53,831 bases of DNA. Source: Caryophanales bacterium UBA4100. GTDB taxonomy: Bacteria; Bacillota; Bacilli; Paenibacillales; UBA4045. Position 1 is the first letter of the stretch. Each line of letters starts with the position of its first letter. The stretch spans positions 1,384 through 55,214 of the forward strand of contig DFXU01000051.1 of NCBI GenBank assembly GCA_002383285.1, read 5' to 3'. Both the position numbers and the translations under genes were made by a program. Shown one piece after another: positions 41,366 through 51,242 of the stretch. The notes under the pieces are model-generated. The model made no database searches, had not been told where the DNA came from, and saw nothing but the letters and a program-made list of their open reading frames with translations.

Positions 41366-42310
41366 CTAGAAGATTCCTTGGTTGTTTACTTTTCTAGAAA
41401 TGAACTCTGCTGTGATAAGCAGAATTAATCCGATGACCGATTGGAACAATCCTACGGCTGTAGCAACTGCAAATTGTGCCGACTGAATTCCGACCGTGTA
41501 CACGTATGTACTAATTACCTGGGCTACATCCATAACATAACCGTTCTGGAAGGAATAAGGCTGTTCGAAGCTAATATCCGCCATATGTCCGATTTGAAGA
41601 ATAAGCAATACGATAATGGTCGGTTTAATACCTGGAAGCGTAATATGCCAAATCTTCTTCCATCGACTGGCTCCATCCACATCAGCCGCTTCATACAGGT
41701 CCTTGTTGATCCCTGTAAGCGCCGCCAAGTATAGGATCGTTCCCCAGCCCGCAAAGTGCCATACCCCGGCTCCCGTATAAGTAATAATCCACATGATTTC
41801 GCTCTCTAAGAACGGAATCGGTTGGCCGCCGAGACCCTTAATAAATTCATTAATACTGCCCGTGTTTGTAGACAGCAGCTGGATTGCCATACCACCGACA
41901 ATGACCCATGAAATAAAGTGGGGCAGGTACAAGAGGGTTTGGCTTACTCGTTTAAACCATTGAACACGCAGCTCATTCAGCATGATTGCTAATATGATCG
42001 GAATGGGGAACATCAGCAAACCTAGCAGATTCAACATGAGCGTATTCCGAACCGCTCTATAGAACTGCGGCAGTGTGAATATCTCTCTGAATACTTCAAG
42101 GCCGACCCAGTCGCTTGCCCAGACGCCTCTGAAAATGTTGTAATCCTTAAAAGCAACCACAACACCAGCCATGGGGGCGTACTTAAAAACAATGAAGAAC
42201 ACCATTGGAAATATCATTAGAAAATACAATGGCCACTGTCGCCGGAAAACAGCTATTCGATCTTGCTTGACTGCCAATCCGCTTTTCGCATGAATTACAT
42301 CAGCTTGCAT
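41366..42310 (-). CDS. Sugar ABC permease, LplB/YteP-like
   Basis: A 314-residue permease with the LplB-type start (WPLYFLMIFPMVFFIVFKYAPM) at about residue 26, six helices and the EAA loop DLYEAADVDGASRWKKIWHI. The ATG at 42310 follows AAGGA by 10 nt and is preferred to the TTG at 42319. It is the first gene after the terminator at 42500, so it has its own promoter. Confidence 0.93.
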   Translation of the reverse strand: MQADVIHAKSGLAVKQDRIAVFRRQWPLYFLMIFPMVFFIVFKYAPMAGVVVAFKDYNIFRGVWASDWVGLEVFREIFTLPQFYRAVRNTLMLNLLGLLMFPIPIILAIMLNELRVQWFKRVSQTLLYLPHFISWVIVGGMAIQLLSTNTGSINEFIKGLGGQPIPFLESEIMWIITYTGAGVWHFAGWGTILYLAALTGINKDLYEAADVDGASRWKKIWHITLPGIKPTIIVLLILQIGHMADISFEQPYSFQNGYVMDVAQVISTYVYTVGIQSAQFAVATAVGLFQSVIGLILLITAEFISRKVNNQGIF

Positions 42311-42389
42311 AGACGTCAAATCCTTTCTGTATGTCTGTGCCCCTTACTGTATATCAAACTTTTTCATTGCGATATTGTCTAAAATTATT

Positions 42390-42441
42390 CCGATTAACAT
42401 TTTTATTTCATGGCCGACTAACACTTTTTCAAGAATTAACA
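42390..42441. promoter_or_regulatory. Three TGTTAAT-like direct repeats upstream of the permease operon
   Basis: On the minus strand, TGTTAATCGG (42390-42399), TGTTAGTCGG (42414-42423) and TGTTAATTC (42433-42441) are in the same orientation, 24 and 18 bp apart. They are candidate sites for the AraC-type regulator encoded just upstream. Confidence 0.35.
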
Positions 42442-42499
42442 CTTATTAAAACTTTACTAATCATTTAGAGATAGACCATAAAAAACTGTTAATGGACAA

Positions 42500-42527
42500 A
42501 TAAAAACGCCCCATCGCAATGAGGCGT
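42500..42527 (-). terminator. Intrinsic terminator after binding protein 2
   Basis: On the minus strand ACGCCTCAT-TGCG-ATGGGGCGT (one G-T pair) is followed by TTTTTATTT, 15 bp past the stop. It separates the regulator/binding-protein unit from the permease unit. Confidence 0.85.
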
Positions 42528-42541
42528 GACCTGCTCTATTC

Positions 42542-44101
42542 TTACTGGTTTCTAAATGCTGCGCGTTTCTCTACCATCACCTGCTGCCCGCCCAATCTCA
42601 AGTATTCTTCCACTTCCTGATCGTACACAGCGTCGAAAGCCTCGGGCTTCGCAGTTATGACCTTAACGAAAATTTCATCGTTCTTCTCACTCAAGATGGT
42701 CCCATACTTGATCTCTGACTCCAGAATCGATTTAATCCGCGGCGTTTCAATACCATCCCTCATACCATACTCAATGCTCCTCATCGTAAATTCTTCATAA
42801 ACTGAATCTGATGCATTGGCCTGAATGTTTAACTTTAAATCTGCTGGACTAATGAATTTCCCATTCAAAATAATGCAATAGTCATAATAATTGTATAGCA
42901 TACGTTTCGCATCTTCATTCTGAAGGGTAATGGGTAACCCTTTCTTTATTTCATAGGTAATTCCCTCAATGCCGTTCTGCAGGGAGATATAATTCTCAGG
43001 CTGCGCCATCCAATTCAAGTATTTTACCGCCGCTTCAGCATTTTTGCTGGTTTTTGGAACCATTATATACATACCAGTCTTCTCCAGTATCGGTTTCGTC
43101 TTCTTGCCATTCCGATTGGTGAAGGGATCTATGGGTGTTAGTATGGCATTGGGCTCTTTTTCCTGCAGTTCATCCAGATACCCCATGTACACGGGCTCAT
43201 TGGTATTGGGGGTCCCTGAACCAACAAGTCCATTCACCAAGTCCTTCTGAAATTGCTGAGCGAATCGATCCAGGGCGAAGTTGGGGTCGATCAATCCCTC
43301 ATTATATAGCTTATTTAGGAACCGAAACGCCTCTTTATTCCCCGGAATCAACCATCTTGGACTGGCGTACAAATCTTCCTCTGAAATCTGATCCCAATCC
43401 CAGAAGGAGTACTGTAGGTTCGAGGTGTGATAATAATCTATATGTCCATAGGGAGCGATATTGTCTCCATGCTTCTCAAGCTGTCTCTCCTTAAATGCCT
43501 TCAAGGTCTCGTAAAATTGCTCTGTCGTTTCAGGCAATGGCAATCCCAGCTCCCTCAGCCAGTCCTCACGGATCAGCGTGGTGGCTTGTGCCGTAAGCAC
43601 CCTCTTGGCTGGAATCGCGTATTGATTGCCATCGAAGCTGCCCGCACTTAACACTTCATCTCCTAGTACATTCTTCAGATCTTGACCGAATCTAGCAATG
43701 AATGGGGTTAAATCGGTCAATTTCCCTTGAGTTACATATTTGTGCAGCGTGGGTAGATCATAGGTAAAGACAATATCTGGCGCTTGATTGGCTGCCATAA
43801 GCACATTCAATTTTTCGACTTCCTCCGCCCTGAGCAAGGTCACAAACTCGATCTTGATTCGGTTCGGATTTCCATAATGCTCTTGGATATACTGCGTCAT
43901 GAAATTATCCGTAATCGGGGGTGCTCCAAGCGGCGTAATATTACGATCAAACAGTTCAATCCTCAAGGTTGTCCAAGTCTCGTTAGCAGCTCCCTCTTCA
44001 TGACCTGACGGGTTCAGCCCGAATGAGCCGCTACAGCCAGTCATGATCGAGATGATGAGCGTTATCACCATCATCGCAGGCATAAACCGTTTCAGTCTCA
44101 C
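42542..44101 (-). CDS. Sugar ABC binding lipoprotein 2 (LplA-like)
   Basis: A 519-residue binding lipoprotein with lipobox MTGC (C23), paralogous to 38776-40395. It starts at GTG 44101 with GGAG 9 nt upstream; the ATG at 44110 overlaps that site. It sits 13 bp after the AraC-type regulator gene and is cut off from the permease genes by a terminator. It may supply a second ligand specificity to the same permease, or act with the membrane regulator as a sensor. Confidence 0.9.
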   Translation of the reverse strand: MRLKRFMPAMMVITLIISIMTGCSGSFGLNPSGHEEGAANETWTTLRIELFDRNITPLGAPPITDNFMTQYIQEHYGNPNRIKIEFVTLLRAEEVEKLNVLMAANQAPDIVFTYDLPTLHKYVTQGKLTDLTPFIARFGQDLKNVLGDEVLSAGSFDGNQYAIPAKRVLTAQATTLIREDWLRELGLPLPETTEQFYETLKAFKERQLEKHGDNIAPYGHIDYYHTSNLQYSFWDWDQISEEDLYASPRWLIPGNKEAFRFLNKLYNEGLIDPNFALDRFAQQFQKDLVNGLVGSGTPNTNEPVYMGYLDELQEKEPNAILTPIDPFTNRNGKKTKPILEKTGMYIMVPKTSKNAEAAVKYLNWMAQPENYISLQNGIEGITYEIKKGLPITLQNEDAKRMLYNYYDYCIILNGKFISPADLKLNIQANASDSVYEEFTMRSIEYGMRDGIETPRIKSILESEIKYGTILSEKNDEIFVKVITAKPEAFDAVYDQEVEEYLRLGGQQVMVEKRAAFRNQ

Positions 44102-44113
44102 TAAGACCATCTC

Positions 44114-46303
44114 CTATCTCGAATTTCGGTACATTATTCGATATTCCCCTGGAGGTATATTTTGAATTTTCTTGAATGCTCTGTAGAATGAAATCACATT
44201 CTGATACCCAATTTGTTCCGCAATAGATTGAATGGAATCATCTGTCTCTACTAACAGCTGTTTTGCATATTCCAATCTAACCTTCAGTACATAATCAATG
44301 AATTTTTGTCCTAATTCTTCTTTGAACATTTGACTTAGAGCACTTGGCTGGAGCTTGAGATAATCACTCACTCGAGAAAGTGACAAGTCTGCATCAGTAA
44401 ACTGTGCATCAATATATTTTTTTGCCTGCAGTACAATACTATGATGCCTTCTTGCTTGGCGATCCTCATCAACCGCTGCTTCTAATTGAGACATCGTAGT
44501 CATAAGATGATCCTCAAGCTCATCCAATGTTTCCACCTTTTCATGGAGCTCTGCAAATATTTGCTGATACTCATTGTTCCAGATGTCTTGAATTCCCGGG
44601 GATAATGTGTGAATGGCTTTCTCTATTTGTAGCAAAAAGCTATTCATAAACACTGCCATATCCTGTTTAACAAAACGCATCTCTTTTAATTGCATGAAAA
44701 TTAATGTCAGCTTCTCCCTCCAATCACTCTCATTCATGCGGAAGGACTGAGCAACACTTTCTAATGCTTGAAGGTATGCGTAATTGTCTAAGCCTAATTT
44801 TTCAGCACTTTTCCGATTATCTATTAATGTATTCGTTCCGAAGATGGTTTTTAAAGCAGCATTTTCTTGCGCATTACGATAGGATTCTGCAATGCTCTCA
44901 ATCGAATTGGAATCGGCTCCAACTCCAATCGTGATCGTAAGCTCCAAATTATGGCTAACCCACTTTTGAAATTCATCCGCCAGAGCTAGAATTGTTTTCG
45001 CACTTTTTTGTCCAGGAGGACCATGATGAACAACATAGACGATACTGTGAGGCTCCATCCAAGCATGCCAGACGAACACTTTATTTTGCTGTCCCAAATC
45101 GTGAAAGGCATTTTCTAATATGAATTTGAGCAGATGCTGGTCTCTAAGATTATACTTTCCTATGAATGTGGAATAGTAATCAATCTCAACGACGATAACA
45201 CCTAGCCGATCATATGGATAAGGTAGATTCAAGGCTGATAATTGCCCCTCATACTCCTCGTCTGACATTAAAACATGTCCTGCTAACAAATCATGGAATA
45301 GACGCTGCTGCCGCAGCAGGCTGTCTTCCTTGTATAAATGCTCATAATCTAGAGACCTCTTAAGTAGATGCTCTAAGGCCATCTCAATGAACGCGAACTC
45401 ATTCTTCGTTCCCTTAATGCCAAGCTCTTCACTCTTCCGATTAGTGAAAGACCCTACCTTCTCCATGATGGATTGAATAGGCTTATAATGCATATGTGTC
45501 ACTATTGTAAATCCGATGAGTGCTAACACAATGATGATCATGACAATAATCATCCACACACTTGAAAATAGCGATAGAGTGCTATAACCCCTGTTATACA
45601 CACCGTCTGACACAAAACTCCATCCTGTATATTCCGAGCGTACCAATACAGTGGACTCCTCTGAGTGTACCAAACGCACCCTATTTGAATCGCTCTCGTT
45701 AAAGCTGTTCAGATAATCCATAATAGAGTGTAAATACACGTTCACCACAATTGCACCCAATTTTGTATTGCCATCGTAGTAGAATTTGACAAGCGAGACA
45801 ACGTTTTGCTTATTCTCATCTAAGGCCAGATGTGCAAACAAACGTGAATCGCTCCATCCCTTTGGTTCTTCTAATGTGTATTTAGACATCAAGAATGCTG
45901 TATCTCCAAATGCATCAGACATATATGAGCCTGAATCCGATATAATTTGTTGTTCAGCTTCATTGTATATGTAAATCATGTTAGGAAACGGGAAGGATGT
46001 ACTTAATTCTATCAATTTTTTTTGAATCTCATAATATTCATAGGCTGTCTTAGGATCGTCCGAATAGAATTCCTGGATAGCGTCGTCCATTAATAATTTA
46101 CTGACCACATTACGTTCAATCAGCATTAAGTTGGTATCTGTGTTGTAAACCATTCGCTCTAGGATAGCTTTATTGGTCTCCATATATTTATTCTCTGAAG
46201 CATTATTTAACACAAGAAAAAAAATGAAAATAATCGAGGAAATGACTACGAAAAAAATGGGTGTATATGAAAGCATAAGACGGTAATACCAATTCATCTT
46301 CAT
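44114..46303 (-). CDS. Membrane-bound AraC-family regulator (YesS-like)
   Basis: A 729-residue one-component regulator: TM1 (about 10-32), an extracellular sensor region (about 35-250), TM2 (about 252-275), a cytoplasmic linker, and a C-terminal AraC domain (about 630-725) with DLSLSRVSDYLKLQPSALSQMF and the IGYQNVISFYRAFKKIQNI recognition half. It should sense an extracellular sugar or loaded binding protein and activate the two units downstream. A cre-like palindrome lies about 40 bp upstream of its start. Confidence 0.9.
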   Translation of the reverse strand: MKMNWYYRLMLSYTPIFFVVISSIIFIFFLVLNNASENKYMETNKAILERMVYNTDTNLMLIERNVVSKLLMDDAIQEFYSDDPKTAYEYYEIQKKLIELSTSFPFPNMIYIYNEAEQQIISDSGSYMSDAFGDTAFLMSKYTLEEPKGWSDSRLFAHLALDENKQNVVSLVKFYYDGNTKLGAIVVNVYLHSIMDYLNSFNESDSNRVRLVHSEESTVLVRSEYTGWSFVSDGVYNRGYSTLSLFSSVWMIIVMIIIVLALIGFTIVTHMHYKPIQSIMEKVGSFTNRKSEELGIKGTKNEFAFIEMALEHLLKRSLDYEHLYKEDSLLRQQRLFHDLLAGHVLMSDEEYEGQLSALNLPYPYDRLGVIVVEIDYYSTFIGKYNLRDQHLLKFILENAFHDLGQQNKVFVWHAWMEPHSIVYVVHHGPPGQKSAKTILALADEFQKWVSHNLELTITIGVGADSNSIESIAESYRNAQENAALKTIFGTNTLIDNRKSAEKLGLDNYAYLQALESVAQSFRMNESDWREKLTLIFMQLKEMRFVKQDMAVFMNSFLLQIEKAIHTLSPGIQDIWNNEYQQIFAELHEKVETLDELEDHLMTTMSQLEAAVDEDRQARRHHSIVLQAKKYIDAQFTDADLSLSRVSDYLKLQPSALSQMFKEELGQKFIDYVLKVRLEYAKQLLVETDDSIQSIAEQIGYQNVISFYRAFKKIQNIPPGEYRIMYRNSR

Positions 46304-46340
46304 AAGTTAAACTCTCCCGTCCCTTGTCATCGACACGCAT

Positions 46341-46354
46341 TGTAAACGTTTACT
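46341..46354. promoter_or_regulatory. cre-like (CcpA) site
   Basis: TGTAAACGTTTACT contains a perfect 12-bp palindrome GTAAACGTTTAC and fits the TGNAANCGNTNNCA pattern at all but the last base. It lies about 40 bp upstream of the AraC-type regulator gene, suggesting carbon catabolite repression of the locus. Confidence 0.6.
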
Positions 46355-46533
46355 TGAACACAACCCATATTATACCACCACAGCCATTTTGGTCAAATTC
46401 CTTGGGGAAGTATAGACATTTCTGATATCATGTCTTAAGAAGGTATGTATCATAGTTTATGATGACACTATACTTACTACTCCTCGCTTGATACAGAATT
46501 ACAACCAATCACTATTATTAAGGAATGAGATAT

Positions 46534-47493
46534 ATGGATACCCATGCATTATCACACGAGATTAATGCTTATGATTTGAGCAGCTGTATCATTCATTACC
46601 GCAATGAGCTTATCTATCTTTATGAAAAATCAAAACAAGCCTCGTCCCAAGTAATGCCCATTAACTCCTGCACAAAAAGTGTATTATCAGCGCTGATCTG
46701 TATAGCCATGAATCAAGGACTTGTTGCTGCACCAAACACGTTAATATCCCACTATTTCCCTCAGCTACAGCATGAACAAGACGAACGCAAGCTGATGATT
46801 TCTATTGAGCATTTACTAACACTGACAGCAGGATTCCAATGGACTGAATTTGGCGGAATAAATTCCTTTCCAGCAATGACCCGCTCTTCGGATTGGATAC
46901 AATATACGCTCGCACAGCCCATGACTGATATACCAGGTACGAGAATGGTTTACAATTCAGGCGTATCCCAGTTACTAGCTGCCATATTAGTGCAAGCAAC
47001 AGGAATGGAGATTTCCCGATTTGCCGAGCTTAATCTATTCAAACCTCTTGGAATTGAACAATATGACTGGAGATGCGATCCTCAGGGGATTCATACGGGT
47101 GGGTTCGGCTTACAGCTATCTGCATATGATCTGCTGAAATTCGGACTGCTATATCTGCATAAAGGAGTATGGCATAATCAGCAGCTGATTTCTCAGGATA
47201 TGGTTGAATGTTCAACGAATTGTGCAATTGCTGTAGCACCACCCGAGAAAGGCTTCTATGGCTGGCATTGGTGGAGTGATGATGTACCTGTAACGATAAT
47301 ACAGAATCACTCCGCCCCAGTTGACCTCCACTACTATTACGCCCGAGGATTTGGAGGACAATTCATTATTATTGTACCTTCTCTTGAAACTGTCGTTATA
47401 TTAACTCGCAAGCAACGTAAGAAGGGCTTGCTTCCTCTAGATCTCTTCCGTCAACATATAGCTCCAGCATTGGTGAAGATAGGCAGAGGTTAG
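46534..47493 (+). CDS. Serine hydrolase, class C beta-lactamase-like
   Basis: A 319-residue protein of the beta-lactamase/DD-peptidase-like hydrolase family. The SxxK motif is S-C-T-K in NSCTKSVLSA, the YxN-type motif is YNSG (about residue 155), and GFGGQFIIIVPS near the end replaces the KTG/HxG box. There is no signal peptide, so it is probably a cytoplasmic esterase or amidase, not a resistance enzyme. The ATG at 46534 has AAGGA 9 nt upstream and is preferred over 46525. Substrate unknown. Confidence 0.85.
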   Translation: MDTHALSHEINAYDLSSCIIHYRNELIYLYEKSKQASSQVMPINSCTKSVLSALICIAMNQGLVAAPNTLISHYFPQLQHEQDERKLMISIEHLLTLTAGFQWTEFGGINSFPAMTRSSDWIQYTLAQPMTDIPGTRMVYNSGVSQLLAAILVQATGMEISRFAELNLFKPLGIEQYDWRCDPQGIHTGGFGLQLSAYDLLKFGLLYLHKGVWHNQQLISQDMVECSTNCAIAVAPPEKGFYGWHWWSDDVPVTIIQNHSAPVDLHYYYARGFGGQFIIIVPSLETVVILTRKQRKKGLLPLDLFRQHIAPALVKIGRG

Positions 47494-47562
47494 GTCTGCT
47501 GATGGCCAGCATATCGTTAAGGTTATCTTATGTACTTTCATTCGAAAGGGAGGGTGCGATCA

Positions 47563-48543
47563 ATGTCACAACATCGAATATTCGTAACGGGTGGAAACGG
47601 ATTTGTCGGATCCCATGTTGTTCGCCAATTAATTGAGAACGATTATGAGGTTGTCTGTTTGTTAAGAGATAGCAGCAGGACAGAACGGATTGACAATTTG
47701 CCCTTAATTCGCGTGTCCGGGGATGTGCGTAACCGAGAGTCGGTGGAACGGGGAATGAAAGGCTGTGAAGGTGTTATTCATCTCGCCAGTCTATCCAGTT
47801 GGAAGGATATTCAGTCTGATCTAATGCCAGAAGTTGTCGTGAAAGGATCACAGAATGTATTGAATTCCGCCCAGAATTTAGGTTCGGTTCGAACAGTTTT
47901 TGTCAGTAGTTGTACAGCCGTTAATGGCACTGACGAGCCTTCCCTCCTTCATGAAGAAAGTCCATTTACTCTACCTAATACCAAAGCCTATGCCTATGCA
48001 CATGCCAAAAAACAAGTTGAGGACTATTGCTTCACAATGAGCGAGGAAGGTCTGCCCGTTATCATCGTGAATCCAACGGAAGTCTATGGACCCCATGATA
48101 TTGATCGGGTCACTTCAGCTAATTTAATTGATTTTGCTGCAAGTAATCCTGTCTTAGTCTGCAGTGGAGGCACAGGTATTATTCATGTGAATGATGTTGC
48201 CACTGGTATTATAAGAGCTTACGAAAAGGGAATACAGGGTGAGAGGTATATTCTTAGCTCGGAAAACTTGACTATACGAGAATTGGCTGAGATGACATTG
48301 CAAATATTAGGTAAGAAAAAAAAGATAATAACTCTCCCTAATCTATTCATACGCTTATTGGCCACTGCAGGGAACACATTAAAGATTCCACTCCCCTTTG
48401 AGCCAGCTGTCATCCCATATGCGGTGAAATATTGGTTTATGGATAATCAGAAATCGATCAATTCATTAGGAATGTCTTATATCTCTGCTGAAGAAACCCT
48501 GCGACAAACCTTAGAATGGCTAGAGCAAAGAAAATGGATTTAA
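47563..48543 (+). CDS. NAD-dependent epimerase/dehydratase (extended SDR)
   Basis: A 326-residue extended short-chain dehydrogenase. The nucleotide-binding motif is FVTGGNGFVGSHV (GxxGxxG), the active-site serine is in VFVSSCTAVNG and the YxxxK pair in YAYAHAKKQ; NPTEVYGPHD follows. It resembles dihydroflavonol-reductase-like or NDP-sugar epimerase-type proteins; the substrate is unknown. The ATG at 47563 follows a GGGAGGGTG site; the open frame from 47530 is too long. It is 69 bp after the serine hydrolase and converges on the GH32 gene. Confidence 0.88.
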   Translation: MSQHRIFVTGGNGFVGSHVVRQLIENDYEVVCLLRDSSRTERIDNLPLIRVSGDVRNRESVERGMKGCEGVIHLASLSSWKDIQSDLMPEVVVKGSQNVLNSAQNLGSVRTVFVSSCTAVNGTDEPSLLHEESPFTLPNTKAYAYAHAKKQVEDYCFTMSEEGLPVIIVNPTEVYGPHDIDRVTSANLIDFAASNPVLVCSGGTGIIHVNDVATGIIRAYEKGIQGERYILSSENLTIRELAEMTLQILGKKKKIITLPNLFIRLLATAGNTLKIPLPFEPAVIPYAVKYWFMDNQKSINSLGMSYISAEETLRQTLEWLEQRKWI

Positions 48544-48559
48544 GCCACTAACCTATCCT

Positions 48560-50062
48560 TCACATTACACCTGCAGTCGCAGAAAAAGAATCGAGCATCC
48601 AAAAATCAATGCTTTGAATGAGTGCAGTTCCATCCATTGAGAAGAATATAATGTCCTGACTATATGGACTAGGAAAAATGAACCCTGACATTACATAGTT
48701 CCCTTGGTTTATGAAGAGCTCCAATGTCGATCGATCCAGAAAAAGGTGCAGAGTTAAAATATGCTCATTGTTCATTTCAATGTGACATGACTTTACTCCC
48801 TTATCACCTCTTCCAGAATCAGTTCTATCAATTTGAAGTTCCTTGGTTTCTTTATTATATTTGATAACGGTTTTCTCATCGCCCTCTTCCGAAATACGTA
48901 CACAAAGCCCAAATTCCCTAGCACTTGTTCCTCGAAGGTCATACATCACAATTAATTCCACGCAATCGCCCTTAATACCTTCAATCTTATGAAGCTTATC
49001 GTCAGTAACTTCATACTTATCTATGGCTAGATGATTTCTACGGAGTAGCTTCATTTCCTCTACAGGTTGAATTTTCAATTGGTTTCCAATCCATCTTAGC
49101 TCCCTAGGAATAGTCATACACCCTGCCCACGATTTATTCAATGCTATGCCATCCATTGGCATCCATCCGAATAATATCCGTCTCCCATGAGCATCTTCCA
49201 TAGTTTGAGGGGCATAGAAATTAAATCCATAATCTAATTTGTTAAAGTTACCATGCTCATAATGTCCGGTACCATAATCGAATTCTCCAATATAATAGCC
49301 AGATAACATAGCACCACCAGCTTCAACAGCACCTTCGGGAGATAAGATCAAGACATCTACGCCATTCAAATGGAATAAATCTGGACATTCATACATATGA
49401 CCCATGGTACCATCGCTTTCAGTTAATACATTCGAAAAGTCCCAGTGAATCAAGTCTTGTGATTGATATACAATGATTTTTCCACGTTCATTCTTCTTTG
49501 TTCCGATAACCATGTACCATGTATCTTGATATTTCCACACCTTAGGATCTCTGAAATGATCATTCTGGCCAATCACATCAGGTGGTGAAGGAATGATCGG
49601 GTTTTGTGGCAATTTGTTAAAGTGGACGCCATCTTCAGATACAGCTATGCATTGCTGTTGAAGTGAAGCTACTTGATCATCACTCGAAATCGTTTGTTTC
49701 GAGGTGTAGATTAAATAGATTCGCTCCTCGTGTTTAATTGCACATCCAGAATAACAACCTTTTAAATCATAACTCTCACTAGGCGCTAATGCGATAGGAA
49801 GATGCTCCCAATGTACAAGATCCTTGCTTTTCATATGCCCCCAGTGGATATTCCCCCATTGAGGAGCATATGGATTATGTTGATAGAAGAGATGATATTC
49901 TCCTCGGAAATAAATTAATCCATTAGGATCATTCATCCAAAAAACCTGCGGGCTTGCATGATAAACCAACCGGTGTGGATCATCCGAAGTCTTCATTAGG
50001 GATTGTTCTACAGAGGTATTCGCTTCCTCAATAGCTTCCTGATGATCATTTAATTGTACCAC
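48560..50062 (-). CDS. Beta-fructosidase / sucrose-6-phosphate hydrolase-like, GH32
   Basis: A 500-residue GH32 enzyme releasing fructose from sucrose, sucrose-6-phosphate or short fructans. The five-bladed propeller carries the nucleophile D45 in WMNDPNG, the stabiliser R171-D172-P and the acid/base E225-C226; a beta-sandwich follows from about 350. No signal peptide is present, so it acts in the cytoplasm. It starts at GTG right after the ROK gene stop (TAAGTG), with AAGGAGA 11 nt upstream. It is the last gene of the minus-strand unit with the ROK repressor. Confidence 0.94.
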   Translation of the reverse strand: MVQLNDHQEAIEEANTSVEQSLMKTSDDPHRLVYHASPQVFWMNDPNGLIYFRGEYHLFYQHNPYAPQWGNIHWGHMKSKDLVHWEHLPIALAPSESYDLKGCYSGCAIKHEERIYLIYTSKQTISSDDQVASLQQQCIAVSEDGVHFNKLPQNPIIPSPPDVIGQNDHFRDPKVWKYQDTWYMVIGTKKNERGKIIVYQSQDLIHWDFSNVLTESDGTMGHMYECPDLFHLNGVDVLILSPEGAVEAGGAMLSGYYIGEFDYGTGHYEHGNFNKLDYGFNFYAPQTMEDAHGRRILFGWMPMDGIALNKSWAGCMTIPRELRWIGNQLKIQPVEEMKLLRRNHLAIDKYEVTDDKLHKIEGIKGDCVELIVMYDLRGTSAREFGLCVRISEEGDEKTVIKYNKETKELQIDRTDSGRGDKGVKSCHIEMNNEHILTLHLFLDRSTLELFINQGNYVMSGFIFPSPYSQDIIFFSMDGTALIQSIDFWMLDSFSATAGVM

Positions 50063-51211
50063 TTATTTAAGCATCTCCTTTAGCACTAATCCTGACGCCA
50101 TCTTAGCTCCATCCATAAGGACGGTACTCTTAATCACTACATTACGGCAGCCTTCGAATGTGGTTTTCTTAACGATGTCAATAATGATCGGCTCCAGAAT
50201 GAATCCTGCATTCTCGATCAGCCTTCCAGTCAGTAACACAGTGTCTGGATTGAAGAAAGTTACTAGATTGGATATAGCACTTCCAACAGCTTCCCCAATT
50301 GATTGTAATTCCCGTACAATTCCTGGCTCCCGCTTGTCAATACGTTCGGCAATTTCTGCAAATGGAATACCCATTTTCCTCTGAATAGCCGTGATTGAAG
50401 CTATCGTGGTTAAACTTCCATAGCCCGCACCACAGTCACAAGGAAGAGATTCATCCTTATAATGAACTTTGAAATTGCCAAATTCACCAGCAGCATTATT
50501 CGAACCTACATACAACTTTTTGTCGATCACAATCGCTCCACCAACACCCTGATCAAACAATAATGTGATATTATTCTGGGAATCCGACAACGCTCCGGTT
50601 GCATTCTCAGCCACAGCGATGATGTTTACATCATTCTCAACATAAACGGGATAAGGATATCTATCTTCTAATTCATCCTTCAATTTATAATTGACCCAAT
50701 GGAAATGTTCGGCTTTAATTACAATTCCTGTGCTTTGATCAATAGGACCAGAAACGGTTAGTCCAATTCCCTTTATTTGCTCCGGTTTCATACATTTCGT
50801 TATTAATATATCGATAACATGCAGTATTTTATTAAAGATTTGTTCACTGCTTTCAATCTCCACAAAGACATAATCGGTTTCAGCAAGAATATTCTGCGAG
50901 AAATCCGTCAGAACACCTCGAACACGTTTCCTCGCGACCTCAATACCTATTGCAAATAAATGAGAGGAATTAATTCTTAGTGGAATGGGCCTTCGTCCTG
51001 CGCCTGGAGTAAGGGAATGACTTTTTTCCTCCACCACTACGCCTTCCTCAATTAACCTAGAAACAATATTCGTAATTGTCTGTTGGGTTAATCCAACCTT
51101 CTCCGCAATCTCCACTCTGGAGATGAGCTCACTTTGATAGATCGTATTCAGAACAGTTTGCTGATTCATATTTTTCATAACTTGAAAGCTGGACATTTTA
51201 TCTATTGTCAT
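50063..51211 (-). CDS. ROK-family transcriptional repressor
   Basis: A 382-residue NagC/XylR-type repressor: a winged helix-turn-helix (about 15-75, with SRVEIAEKVGLTQQTITNIV) and a ROK sugar-kinase-like domain. The zinc site is degenerate: the usual GEIGH His is Asn (GEFGN) and the CxCGxxGC motif is CDCGAGYG, lacking the third Cys. The GH32 gene directly follows. Two matching 19-bp palindromes at the divergent promoters 51834-52085 are its probable operators. Confidence 0.92.
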   Translation of the reverse strand: MTIDKMSSFQVMKNMNQQTVLNTIYQSELISRVEIAEKVGLTQQTITNIVSRLIEEGVVVEEKSHSLTPGAGRRPIPLRINSSHLFAIGIEVARKRVRGVLTDFSQNILAETDYVFVEIESSEQIFNKILHVIDILITKCMKPEQIKGIGLTVSGPIDQSTGIVIKAEHFHWVNYKLKDELEDRYPYPVYVENDVNIIAVAENATGALSDSQNNITLLFDQGVGGAIVIDKKLYVGSNNAAGEFGNFKVHYKDESLPCDCGAGYGSLTTIASITAIQRKMGIPFAEIAERIDKREPGIVRELQSIGEAVGSAISNLVTFFNPDTVLLTGRLIENAGFILEPIIIDIVKKTTFEGCRNVVIKSTVLMDGAKMASGLVLKEMLK

Positions 51212-51242
51212 TTACCCCTACCTCTTTTCCCATATTTTTGAA

